From Ferruginibacter sp. (lineage in GTDB: Bacteria; Bacteroidota; Bacteroidia; Chitinophagales; Chitinophagaceae): 64,000 nucleotides of DNA. The stretch is taken from NCBI GenBank assembly GCA_017983695.1, contig JAGOAX010000010.1:175094-239093 (forward strand). The letters run 5' to 3'. The notes under the pieces are model-generated. The model saw only the letters and a program-made list of their open reading frames with translations, ran no database searches and was not told the origin of the DNA. Of the stretch, positions 32,770 through 40,429 are shown one piece after another; within the stretch, counting starts at the first letter, position 1; each line of letters begins with the position of its first letter. The translations under genes and the position numbers were made by a program.

Positions 32770-33390
32770 GGTAAAAGGAGCCCTCAGCCAAAAGAAGCAA
32801 AGCCGTGTTGAAAGCTTTCAACACTGTAGCGATGAGCTCGCCTCCAAAGCCACGGGAGAGAGGAACGAATGGACGTGACTGCGAGTGCCAACGGCTGGGG
32901 CGGACAGGACAATGACTGCAAGGAATGTGGACGCACAGTGCGGGGCTGCCATTAGGCATACCGAAGGTATAAGCCAGGATTCAAGTGACGGCAGCCCCAA
33001 ACGCAGCCGGTGGCCGCAAGGCGAGCATAATAAGATTGGCAGCGGGTGCATGAAAAGATACTGACGGGAATGTACCAGGCAAACGGAGCATGGTGGAATG
33101 AGTTGGCATAGATTGTATAAAACAGGTGAAATGATCTGTGGGAGGAATAGTGTGTTGGAAGCATTTCCCTGTTGCAATACAAAGGGATTGGTACGAATGA
33201 AGCCAAGCGAAGTGCAGTCCTGAGTTCAAATGAGTGGCTGTGTCTTTTCAGGCATAGTAGCTGCCCTCACAAAAATATACTGAGTTGCAAAGTGAATGAC
33301 AAACTTATACCAACAACCTGAAAGGCAAAAGAGGTCTTGTGATGCCTTCTAAGTGTATTGAATGGGAAATCACAAGTCCTCTTTTGGTTT
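32770..33390. ncRNA. GC-rich structured region, candidate large noncoding RNA
   Basis: About 600 bases with higher GC than the surroundings and no credible gene; overlapping open frames on the minus strand (32702-33229) look spurious. A 20-base perfect palindrome GTGTTGAAAGCTTTCAACAC is at 32805-32824. GGGGCTGCC (32942-32950) pairs with GGCAGCCCC (32990-32998), extended by TGCG/CGCA after a bulge, and encloses a hairpin ATACC-GAA-GGTAT. A GCC-GCAA-GGC tetraloop follows at 33013-33022. The region ends in a large hairpin at 33327-33385. Strand unknown. No known RNA class could be assigned. Confidence 0.5.
33327..33385. repeat. 17-bp inverted repeat next to the recombinase gene
   Basis: AAAAGAGGTCTTGTGAT (33327-33343) and ATCACAAGTCCTCTTTT (33369-33385) pair with one mismatch around a 25-base loop. 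It could be a transcription end for the recombinase or for the structured region, or a recombination site. Confidence 0.65.
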
Positions 33391-33465
33391 GGCAGAAGTT
33401 TGCCGAAGTATGTTTTTGGGAGACCGATTTACCGTGCAATTTGAAACAACTTACTTCTGCATTAT

Positions 33466-34557
33466 TTATATAAATTTATAATTCACCAGTCTTCTTTCTT
33501 TTAGTATTTCAAACATTTTACTTACCTCCTTATCCTGGTAAGACTGCGCAACAGCTACATAGCGAAAAAATTCCTTACTCATGGGGCTATGGCCGCTTAT
33601 TTTACGCACTACATGCTCTGGAACATTAAGGCTTAGCATAACGGTAATTGCAGTGCGTCGCATGGTGTGAGCTGTAACCAAATCACAAAATCGGTATACA
33701 GTCGTTTTATTTCCTTTTACAAACCTTATTTCTTTTCCTCTTCCCTGCTGTTCACGTATTTTACCCACAGGCTGGGTGTAGCCTGCCAGTTCCATTAGTT
33801 TTTTTATATTCATGTTAAGGCTAACATTGGTAAACGTGGGCAACAGTTTATTATTCTTTAACTTGTACTTTTTTAATATATCTATGGCATAATCCGGCAG
33901 CCGTAATTGTGTATCTGTATGTGTTTTTTTAGAGCGTACAACTAAAAACCATGTATCTCCAGTTATTCTCAGATTGTTTTTACTCAGCACAAGCAAATCA
34001 CTAATACGCAGTGCTACAGTGCATCCAAATACAAAAACATCCTTAACCTGCTGCATTTTTTTATCCAGGCTGTCTTCAAAGGTTTTGTTATAGATAAGGT
34101 GGTTCAGTTCTTCGGGTAACAGGGTTATAATGGGAATATCTTCCTTACGCACATAAAAGCTTTTATGAAAATCGCCAACCGGAATAAGCAGGTCTTTTTG
34201 CAGGTAATTAAAAAACACCCTCAGAATTTTTATGTTCTGGCCAACATAATTATCAAAGTGGCCACAATCCGAATATAAGTAGCTGGTAAATTTTTTGTAA
34301 AAATTTTTCCAGTAATTTTTTTCGGTTATCAGCTGTCTTTTAGTAAGGTGTTTTATGATGCATATTCGAAGTGTAAAGTTTTTGGCCGCACAAAACTTCT
34401 GCAGCAGGTTTATAGTATAAACGTAATTAGCCAGTGTACCTGGTGCTATTTTTTTACCATTTGGCTGCAGGCGGCGGCCGGTTTTGCTGTCCTGTATAAA
34501 TTTATCATACAGGGCAAAAAAAGATATCTCCTTAGTTCTGGTTTTAGCGATTTTCAT
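33466..34557 (-). CDS. Tyrosine recombinase/integrase
   Basis: A 363-residue recombinase with an N-terminal SAM-like DNA-binding domain (about residues 10-130) and a catalytic domain. Catalytic residues are Arg184 (VALRISDLL), Lys near 210, His297 and Arg300 (HTMRR), His323 (GHS) and the nucleophile Tyr333 (FFRYV). It probably integrates or excises the mobile element. It lies directly beside the RHS cassette array, divergent from the first cassette, so a role in cassette inversion should be considered but is unproven. Confidence 0.9.
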   Translation of the reverse strand: MKIAKTRTKEISFFALYDKFIQDSKTGRRLQPNGKKIAPGTLANYVYTINLLQKFCAAKNFTLRICIIKHLTKRQLITEKNYWKNFYKKFTSYLYSDCGHFDNYVGQNIKILRVFFNYLQKDLLIPVGDFHKSFYVRKEDIPIITLLPEELNHLIYNKTFEDSLDKKMQQVKDVFVFGCTVALRISDLLVLSKNNLRITGDTWFLVVRSKKTHTDTQLRLPDYAIDILKKYKLKNNKLLPTFTNVSLNMNIKKLMELAGYTQPVGKIREQQGRGKEIRFVKGNKTTVYRFCDLVTAHTMRRTAITVMLSLNVPEHVVRKISGHSPMSKEFFRYVAVAQSYQDKEVSKMFEILKERRLVNYKFI

Positions 34558-34631
34558 TTAATGAAGATTAAATTTTTTTAAGATACTTTTTTGCAGATAT
34601 AAGCATTAAATGGTATAAATTTACAGTATAT

Positions 34632-34733
34632 AAGTTCTTTGAGATGATTATCAGCACCGCATTACGGGGGTATTCGATACTATCCGTTCGGGATGGGGAT
34701 TACAAACAGGAAATTCAGCAGTAATAAATATCG
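34632..34733 (+). repeat. Cassette 1 leader and RHS core junction (type B)
   Basis: AAGTTCTTTGA (34632-34642) is shared with the leaders of cassettes 2 and 3. The 50 bases from CCGTTCGGGATG at 34684 to 34733 are identical to the junction of cassette 3 (38719-38768). In the frame of the cassette a TGA stop lies just upstream, so the orphan cannot be part of a longer local gene. Confidence 0.8.
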
Positions 34734-35625
34734 ATACTCTATCAATGGCCAGGAAAAGGAAACAGAGCTTAACGAAAATATTACAACCGCTATGTACTGG
34801 GAGTATGATAGCAGAATTGGAAGACGTTGGAATGTTGACCCTGTAATAAAATATTGGGAGAGTCCATATGCTTGTTTTAATAATAGTCCTATCTTCATAG
34901 CTGATCCCTCAGGATTGGACGGAATAAAGCCGAAACCGAAATACAAAACTTTGGAAACGATAGTTGTATTGAGTAGACCCTCAAAAAAGAAAAGCTCTCC
35001 TATCCCAGCTAAAAGCAATATTAGAGATTTACAACTTCTTGATAAGAAACCAGTTGGGTTGGATGGAGTTAAAATAACATATTACACCCCAGAATTAAAA
35101 TCGAATCTTACTGGCATACTGGCCGACGATTATAATCGCACCCCGCAAAAACAACCATCGCAATTTAATTTAAATTATGCTATAGGTCAAACTTCAAATA
35201 TTTTAGAGCATGGAGAATATTTAGCAGAAAGTGTGGGGGCAGGCAAGCTTTCTAAAAATTTAGGTACAGCTGGAAATATTGTCACAGGGGTTAGCATTGT
35301 TAACAATGTTGCTCACAGGAAATGGTGGGAAGCAGCAAAAGACGGTGGCGAGTTTATTATAGGAAAAACTGCAGCAGCTCCATATTATTATGGTGGTAAA
35401 ACACTAGTAGAAGTATTTGCAGGAAATACTACAAAATCAAAGGCTTATTATGCTTTCGAAGAAGAGAAGAATGCATTATATAGAGATCTTGTAAGTCTTA
35501 ACAGAGAGGACTCTTACAATAATAATAATGCTAACCAAAGCAGAATAAATAATCTTAGTGAAAAAATTACTAAGATAGCAAGAGCACAAAAAAATATTTT
35601 GGAAAGTTTAGTGAAAGAGGAATAA
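34693..35625 (+). CDS. Orphan RHS C-terminal toxin cassette 1
   Basis: A 310-residue reading frame that starts inside the RHS core (MGITNRKFSSNKYRYSINGQ) at the same codon as PFGM in the main protein. Residues 1-50 (NITTAMYWEYDSRIGRRWNVDP) closely match the core of the main RHS protein. The remaining about 260 residues have no homology to it. A Gly/Ala-rich part (about 190-240) lies in the C-terminal region. No nuclease motif visible. It is followed by a lipoprotein immunity candidate 35 bases on. Without an N-terminal part it is probably silent until recombined. Confidence 0.8.
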   Translation: MGITNRKFSSNKYRYSINGQEKETELNENITTAMYWEYDSRIGRRWNVDPVIKYWESPYACFNNSPIFIADPSGLDGIKPKPKYKTLETIVVLSRPSKKKSSPIPAKSNIRDLQLLDKKPVGLDGVKITYYTPELKSNLTGILADDYNRTPQKQPSQFNLNYAIGQTSNILEHGEYLAESVGAGKLSKNLGTAGNIVTGVSIVNNVAHRKWWEAAKDGGEFIIGKTAAAPYYYGGKTLVEVFAGNTTKSKAYYAFEEEKNALYRDLVSLNREDSYNNNNANQSRINNLSEKITKIARAQKNILESLVKEE

Positions 35626-35660
35626 TGAAAAGTCAATTTAATTTAATTTAATCGTTTTGT

Positions 35661-36149
35661 ATGCGTCACCATCTTTTTTTAGTTTTTTTAATTGTTATAA
35701 TATTGGGATGTAATAATTCTGACCAAAAGAAAATAAGAAGTAATAACAATGATGATGATTTACCAACAGGTGTTGACAAAGAAAGTCTTCTAAATAGAGC
35801 CAATTTTTTTTATAAAGAGAAAAAATATATCGAAGCAATACTTCTCTTAGATTCATTGATTTCTATGGATTCAACTACAGGAGTATATTATTTTAAACGA
35901 GGCTATTGCAAGACAATGTTATTAAATAATCCGTATGGCGCTATAGCAGATTTTAATAAGGCCATAGAACGAAATTACTTCAAAAAGTCATCAGCTTATT
36001 TAAACATAGGAGTGCTTTATAGTGTAGTTTTAAACAATCCTGATTCTTCAATTTATTATTATAAGGAATGCCTGAAAATTGATCCGAATGATAAAGACGC
36101 AAAATCAGGATTGGAAGCTGCACAGGAAGCTTTAAAGGAGCTGAATTAA
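35661..36149 (+). CDS. Lipoprotein with TPR-like repeats, immunity candidate of cassette 1
   Basis: A 162-residue lipoprotein (LVIVIILGC at the N-terminus, Cys about residue 17) with TPR-type helices such as ANFFYKEKKYIEAILLLDSL and YLNIGVLYSVVLNNPDSSIY. Its place directly after the toxin frame, on the same strand, makes it the likely immunity protein. Lipidation implies protection outside the cytoplasm. Confidence 0.65.
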   Translation: MRHHLFLVFLIVIILGCNNSDQKKIRSNNNDDDLPTGVDKESLLNRANFFYKEKKYIEAILLLDSLISMDSTTGVYYFKRGYCKTMLLNNPYGAIADFNKAIERNYFKKSSAYLNIGVLYSVVLNNPDSSIYYYKECLKIDPNDKDAKSGLEAAQEALKELN

Positions 36150-36656
36150 AACTGCAACTAATTTTTTGGCATTGTCTTCTTTGTTTGTACTAATTAATTT
36201 TATTTTTTTTTCAGTATTTTTTAAAGTAATAACAATTACATATCTCCTGAATGATGGCCTGGATCCATCGGAGCTAAAAGATATAGTTTTAATATTAGTG
36301 AACGGCACTATCATGTGTTTTTTTAATTTACCTAAAATTGGATTAGGCTCTATAAACATCTTTCTTTGTTTAGTATCAATAACTATTGTATTACAAAGAT
36401 TTAATTGAAGCCAAATTAAATAAAAAGTACAAATTGCAATTAAGCCGAAAGCTATATATATTCGTAATTCAACAGTTTGTGTAAATACATAAATTGAAAC
36501 AATTAAAGGGAAGAAATTTGTGATAAAACTGTAGTTCCAATAGAAGGGTAATATTTTGATTTCTTCGGCTCCTACTTTTATTTTAGGGTCATGATCTTGA
36601 ATATTCTCAAATACAATCTTCAATTCTGCTAAGTTTTTTGGACGTGTATTAGTCAT
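36132..36656 (-). CDS. Two-TM PH-like protein, probable orphan immunity protein
   Basis: A 174-residue protein with two membrane segments (about residues 42-60 and 66-84) and a C-terminal beta-rich part (VPFTNIKTISFSSDG to KKIKLISTNKED) like a bacterial PH domain. It has the same architecture as the immunity candidate of cassette 2 (38079-38585). It is on the opposite strand from the surrounding cassettes and overlaps the end of the TPR gene. It could be left from an earlier inversion. Confidence 0.55.
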   Translation of the reverse strand: MTNTRPKNLAELKIVFENIQDHDPKIKVGAEEIKILPFYWNYSFITNFFPLIVSIYVFTQTVELRIYIAFGLIAICTFYLIWLQLNLCNTIVIDTKQRKMFIEPNPILGKLKKHMIVPFTNIKTISFSSDGSRPSFRRYVIVITLKNTEKKIKLISTNKEDNAKKLVAVLIQLL

Positions 36657-37000
36657 TTATAAAAATACAATAAGGTTAGCAAGTTTTTTGCTGTTTTAAA
36701 AGATTTTAAGTTTTTTCTTTCGGTTCGGTTAGTGAGGAAAATACGCTCAAACTGCCCCCCTAAAATACTGTAATAAAACATAGTTGTTTTTCGCTGCCGC
36801 CGGTATACCTCTTTTTCGCTTTGCCGCCGTTGGTAGCTAGGAAGCCGACTGAATGCCGTGATTGCTATGCAGGGTTAGGTAAAGCAGCGTTGCGTGCCAA
36901 CCACATGTTGGTCTGTAACATATTAAAAAGCAGCAAGTTTTCTGTATATTTAATTCACAAAAGTTCTTTGATATTACCATGAGTACGGCCTCCGTTCGGG
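36657..37000. other. Gap before cassette 2
   Basis: About 340 bases without a gene. A GC-richer part (about 36790-36910) contains GTTGGTA (36828-36834) and TGCCAAC (36896-36902) as inverted arms, unexplained. It ends in the 45-base leader of cassette 2. Confidence 0.5.
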
Positions 37001-37041
37001 ATGCAAATGCCAGGCAGGAAATTTAGCGGTGCTAAATATCG
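36959..37041 (+). repeat. Cassette 2 leader and RHS core junction (type A)
   Basis: The 45 bases from 36959 to 37003 are identical to those before cassette 3 (38686-38730). The 50 bases from CCGTTCGGGATG (36992) to 37041 match the main RHS gene (41971-42020, opposite strand) at 48 positions, with the first 32 bases identical. Confidence 0.85.
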
Positions 37042-38077
37042 ATTCGGGTTTAATGGAAAAGAGAAAGACAATGATGTAAAGGGTGATGGAAATGCTATTG
37101 ATTTTGGCGAAAGAGTATATGACCCAAGATTGGGCAAATTCTTGAGTATAGATAAATATACACATAAACAGCCGTATTACTCACCTTACATATATGCAGG
37201 AGATAAACCAATTTTATGTATTGATAAAGAGGGTAATCAAGAAATAATTGTTACAATTTATGAAAAACAAAATGATGGAACGCTAATTCAGACTTCTGTA
37301 TGCTCTATGTTTATAAATACAATTGAAGAAGCAAAAGGGATAGAAAGGAACACGTATAAAATCAACGTAGTCTATGAATGGCAAGAACATAGCAAACAAA
37401 TAAATCCCCAAACAATTGAATATACGAGTACTAAAAATTTGGTTAGTGTAAGTGCGGATGAAAATTCAGGTTTAAATAAAGCTGAAATCCAAAAAAGAGA
37501 TAAACCTTTTGATTATTACACTGAGAAAATATCTTTAGCAATTTTTAATTTTTGGGGTGGAGTGGACTTGGCGAAAGGAATTGGTGATGGACAATATGGA
37601 TACGGCATCGAGTCTTCTGGTGAATATATAACAGAAGAAATGGCTCAGCGATATCGAATTTCAGGTAGCGTTAAACTTGCTACTACTGTAGCAACAGGAG
37701 GAGCTGCCGCAGCCACAAATAAAGTTACAGCTTGGGGAGCTTGGCAAATTGCAGATATGGCTGTTGATGGCATTACAAACTACTTAGATGATTGGGGGTT
37801 GGGCGAAAAAGGGAATAATTTATTATATTCTGTAGCTAAAACCGGGAAGGCGTTTGTGGATTTTAAAAATGGGAAAACTTTAGTTAATGCTATAGAATTG
37901 ACAGCACAGTTAGCTGATGCTGGATTAAGAGGGGAAGCATTAATAAATGAGTTAAGTAAACGTGGTGTAAATATGAATGGAGATTTTGCTGCAGATAAAA
38001 AAGAAGCTGCAAATAAAGCGCTTGCAAAATTCAAAGAATATTACCAAACAAATGGTTCACCTGCTAAAATTGAATAA
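37001..38077 (+). CDS. Orphan RHS C-terminal toxin cassette 2
   Basis: A 358-residue frame beginning MQMPGRKFSGAKYRF, in the main gene's frame. The core is the GFNGKEKDND / DFGERVYDPRLGKFLSIDKY subtype, different from the present main protein and cassette 1. The C-terminal about 280 residues include a small-residue hydrophobic segment (about 226-245, ATTVATGGAAAATNKVTAWG) that could insert in a membrane. No catalytic motif seen. Its immunity candidate begins 1 base after the stop and is a membrane protein. Confidence 0.8.
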   Translation: MQMPGRKFSGAKYRFGFNGKEKDNDVKGDGNAIDFGERVYDPRLGKFLSIDKYTHKQPYYSPYIYAGDKPILCIDKEGNQEIIVTIYEKQNDGTLIQTSVCSMFINTIEEAKGIERNTYKINVVYEWQEHSKQINPQTIEYTSTKNLVSVSADENSGLNKAEIQKRDKPFDYYTEKISLAIFNFWGGVDLAKGIGDGQYGYGIESSGEYITEEMAQRYRISGSVKLATTVATGGAAAATNKVTAWGAWQIADMAVDGITNYLDDWGLGEKGNNLLYSVAKTGKAFVDFKNGKTLVNAIELTAQLADAGLRGEALINELSKRGVNMNGDFAADKKEAANKALAKFKEYYQTNGSPAKIE

Positions 38078-38078
38078 T

Positions 38079-38585
38079 ATGCCAGTAAACATTTTAATAA
38101 AATCTTCTGAAATGATTCAGTTCAAAAAAGTTTATAGCTTTCAGAAAATTATTGGTTTACTATTAATGACATTAGCAATATTGTTTTTTGTAATATTCAT
38201 GTTACTACATCCAGAACGTATGGGGAAATCATATAGTCTAAAAACATTCAGCTTTATATTGATGTTTTTTTCTATTTTATTTATATTGCGGGAATTCTAT
38301 TTTTTTTATATAGATAGAGATGTTACAATAAATAAAAATTTAGAAGACTTTAGAGTAAATGGCAAAGTTTTTTGCATCTCCGACATCGACTCTATTTCAA
38401 TTATTGAATATGCAGGTATTGGAATAATGGAAAATGGGTTTAATATTTTTATTAAGCTGAAGAATAGAAAAAAAATTCCTGTATCAATTAGAATTGGTCG
38501 AGCTGACATGGAAAGTGTAAAAAATGAATTAATTAAATTTATCGGGATTCAAAAGATTGAAGAAAAAAAATGGTGGATAGGATAA
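38079..38585 (+). CDS. Membrane immunity candidate of cassette 2
   Basis: A 168-residue protein. I chose ATG 38079, directly after the toxin stop (TAATATG). Two membrane segments (about residues 24-44 and 57-75) and a C-terminal PH-like part (GKVFCISDIDSISIIEYAG to RKKIPVSIRIGRAD). A membrane-bound immunity protein fits a toxin that attacks the membrane. Confidence 0.65.
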   Translation: MPVNILIKSSEMIQFKKVYSFQKIIGLLLMTLAILFFVIFMLLHPERMGKSYSLKTFSFILMFFSILFILREFYFFYIDRDVTINKNLEDFRVNGKVFCISDIDSISIIEYAGIGIMENGFNIFIKLKNRKKIPVSIRIGRADMESVKNELIKFIGIQKIEEKKWWIG

Positions 38586-38685
38586 GTTTTAGATGATTCT
38601 AAAGCAGCAGATACTCTAAATGTAAGTTTTCATTTGCCGTTGAAGTTGGCTTACGGTCATTAAACCTCACAACAGGCAGACGTAA

Positions 38686-38768
38686 AAAAGTTCTTTGATA
38701 TTACCATGAGTACGGCCTCCGTTCGGGATGGGGATTACAAACAGGAAATTCAGCAGTAATAAATATCG
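38686..38768 (+). repeat. Cassette 3 leader and RHS core junction (type B)
   Basis: The 45-base leader is identical to that of cassette 2; the junction from 38719 is identical to that of cassette 1 over 50 bases. Cassette 3 is therefore a mosaic that switches partner within or next to CCGTTCGGGATG. Confidence 0.85.
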
Positions 38769-39657
38769 TTATGGGTTTAATGGTAAGGAGAATGATAAGG
38801 ATTTAAGTGCAGGCGGACAGGATTTTGGAGAACGAATTTATGATGGAAGGCTTGGTAAATTTTTAAGCGTTGACCCTTATTATAAAAACTTTCCGTTCTA
38901 TAGCCCATACTTGTTTGCAGGTAATTCACCAATTAAATATATAGATGAAAACGGAGGTTATAAAATTGAAGGCTCAATAAAATCAAAATATCCGAGAATT
39001 TACAAGTACCTCTCCAAAAATTTAGAAAAAGAGATGCTTAGTAGTTCGTTGGTTGCTCATGGGTTTAAAAAGTTAAATCCAAAGTTAACAGATGATAATC
39101 TAAAAGAAATGTTTACATATGGTAGTGGACCAACAATTTGGGCGGATAAAGCACCAGGCATGTTTTTGGATGCAACAGCAAAGTATGAATTTGATGACCG
39201 CAGTTTAAATATTAATGAAAAAATATTTACGTATGTAGAGGGTGTACTCAAAAGTAAAAAATCAACTAACGAAGAAAAAACTCGTGCCCTCATGTTTTTA
39301 AAAATTGTTATAACACATGAAACAGGGCATGATGCTGAAAAAATGAAAGGGGGGCTAAATGCAGATGGTACTCCAAAAATGGCAACGACACTTGATGAAC
39401 AAAGAAAGTTACATGATGAATTGAATATTGGGGAAGCAGGTTATGAATTGACTGAATACATTTATGGACTACCAGCATTTAAAAATATTGCGAATAAAGA
39501 TAAAAAAGAGTTAGTCCCTAAAATTAAAGGTGGCAATGATGGAAATAAAGTTGAAGTTCTTGATAATGTTATTAAAAAAGCCAATAGTTCAGAAGAGGGA
39601 AAGCAAACATTGCCGACAATACCCAGTGATGATAAAAAAACACCAGTAATCAAATAG
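38728..39657 (+). CDS. Orphan RHS toxin cassette 3 with zinc-metallopeptidase motif
   Basis: A 309-residue frame beginning MGITNRKFSSNKYRYGFNGK, core subtype as in cassette 2 (DFGERIYDGRLGKFLSVDPY). The toxin region holds HETGH at residues 197-201, an HExxH zinc site, with a possible third ligand in GEAGYELTE (Glu236 or Glu240). The immunity candidate after 15 bases has a signal peptide, so the peptidase probably acts in the periplasm. Confidence 0.8.
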   Translation: MGITNRKFSSNKYRYGFNGKENDKDLSAGGQDFGERIYDGRLGKFLSVDPYYKNFPFYSPYLFAGNSPIKYIDENGGYKIEGSIKSKYPRIYKYLSKNLEKEMLSSSLVAHGFKKLNPKLTDDNLKEMFTYGSGPTIWADKAPGMFLDATAKYEFDDRSLNINEKIFTYVEGVLKSKKSTNEEKTRALMFLKIVITHETGHDAEKMKGGLNADGTPKMATTLDEQRKLHDELNIGEAGYELTEYIYGLPAFKNIANKDKKELVPKIKGGNDGNKVEVLDNVIKKANSSEEGKQTLPTIPSDDKKTPVIK

Positions 39658-39672
39658 TTTTAAATTGACGTT

Positions 39673-40287
39673 ATGCTAAAATTGCTTTTTACTATATCAT
39701 TTTTAATTCTTTTACAAAACATTTGTCATTCGCAAACAGAGGGCAGTCTTGGCTGTAAGTTTTTAAAGGAAATATTTAACTACATAAAAATTGGGCATAA
39801 AGAAAGAGTTCAAGCGCTTAAAAAAATTGGAGGAGTTGTTGAATATTCATATGTCAGAAAAAAAATAAAGTATAAAAATACATCAGTACTACCTGATAGC
39901 TCATTTAATTCAATAGTCAAAAAATATGATTTACTGAATTTAGTAGATGACCCACTTGTGAATGAAAAGTATCAAATCAATATAATAGTAGATACAGTAA
40001 ATTTTTTCTCTAAGAATTGCACTTGCTTAGAAAATATAAATAACAGAGATACTATTAGCTATCAAATATCAAATAAATGGATTGTCAATAAGAGTATACA
40101 TAATGACACCCAGTTAATCAGATTGGCAAATATTTATATAGAGAAAGGAATGTTAGTAATTGTTTTAAATAGCAACCGTTCACCATACTACTTTGGTTAT
40201 TTTTACTTTGAATTAGCGAATAATATGAATCCTGAATTAAAAAAAATTAAATGGCTTCAGCCTCAATATGATATTGATAATTTTTAA
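39673..40287 (+). CDS. Secreted immunity candidate of cassette 3
   Basis: A 204-residue protein with a signal peptide (FLILLQNICHSQ) and no recognised domain; two Cys in SKNCTCLENINN could form a disulfide. It directly follows the metallopeptidase cassette. A periplasmic inhibitor is the simplest role. Confidence 0.6.
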   Translation: MLKLLFTISFLILLQNICHSQTEGSLGCKFLKEIFNYIKIGHKERVQALKKIGGVVEYSYVRKKIKYKNTSVLPDSSFNSIVKKYDLLNLVDDPLVNEKYQINIIVDTVNFFSKNCTCLENINNRDTISYQISNKWIVNKSIHNDTQLIRLANIYIEKGMLVIVLNSNRSPYYFGYFYFELANNMNPELKKIKWLQPQYDIDNF

Positions 40288-40318
40288 TGGCTGCATAGAA
40301 CAATATAATAAAAATATT

Positions 40319-40354
40319 AAACCGCTACATCATAAAACATTGTAGCGGTTTTTT
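40319..40354. terminator. Terminator between cassette 3 and the main immunity gene
   Basis: AACCGCTACA and TGTAGCGGTT are perfect 10-bp arms followed by TTTT; the region separates convergent genes. Confidence 0.85.
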
Positions 40355-40429
40355 GCCTTCGTTGGTGAGCTGCCTGCTCAACACAAGAAGGTAAAGAAAA
40401 CTATAAATGCATCTGGAGTTATTAAGAAT

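Noticed and set aside
32702..33229. Several overlapping minus-strand open frames of 80-120 codons
   Set aside because: They overlap each other in different frames, have odd composition (many Cys, His, Pro, Leu), and lie in the GC-rich region with strong inverted repeats, so lack of stops is a composition effect.
32936..33300. Group II intron (GTGCG-like start at 32936)
   Set aside because: No domain V hairpin and no reverse transcriptase are visible.
34693..39657. CRISPR array interpretation of the repeated cassette leaders
   Set aside because: Only three widely spaced copies that are joined to coding sequence in a fixed frame; no short regular spacing.
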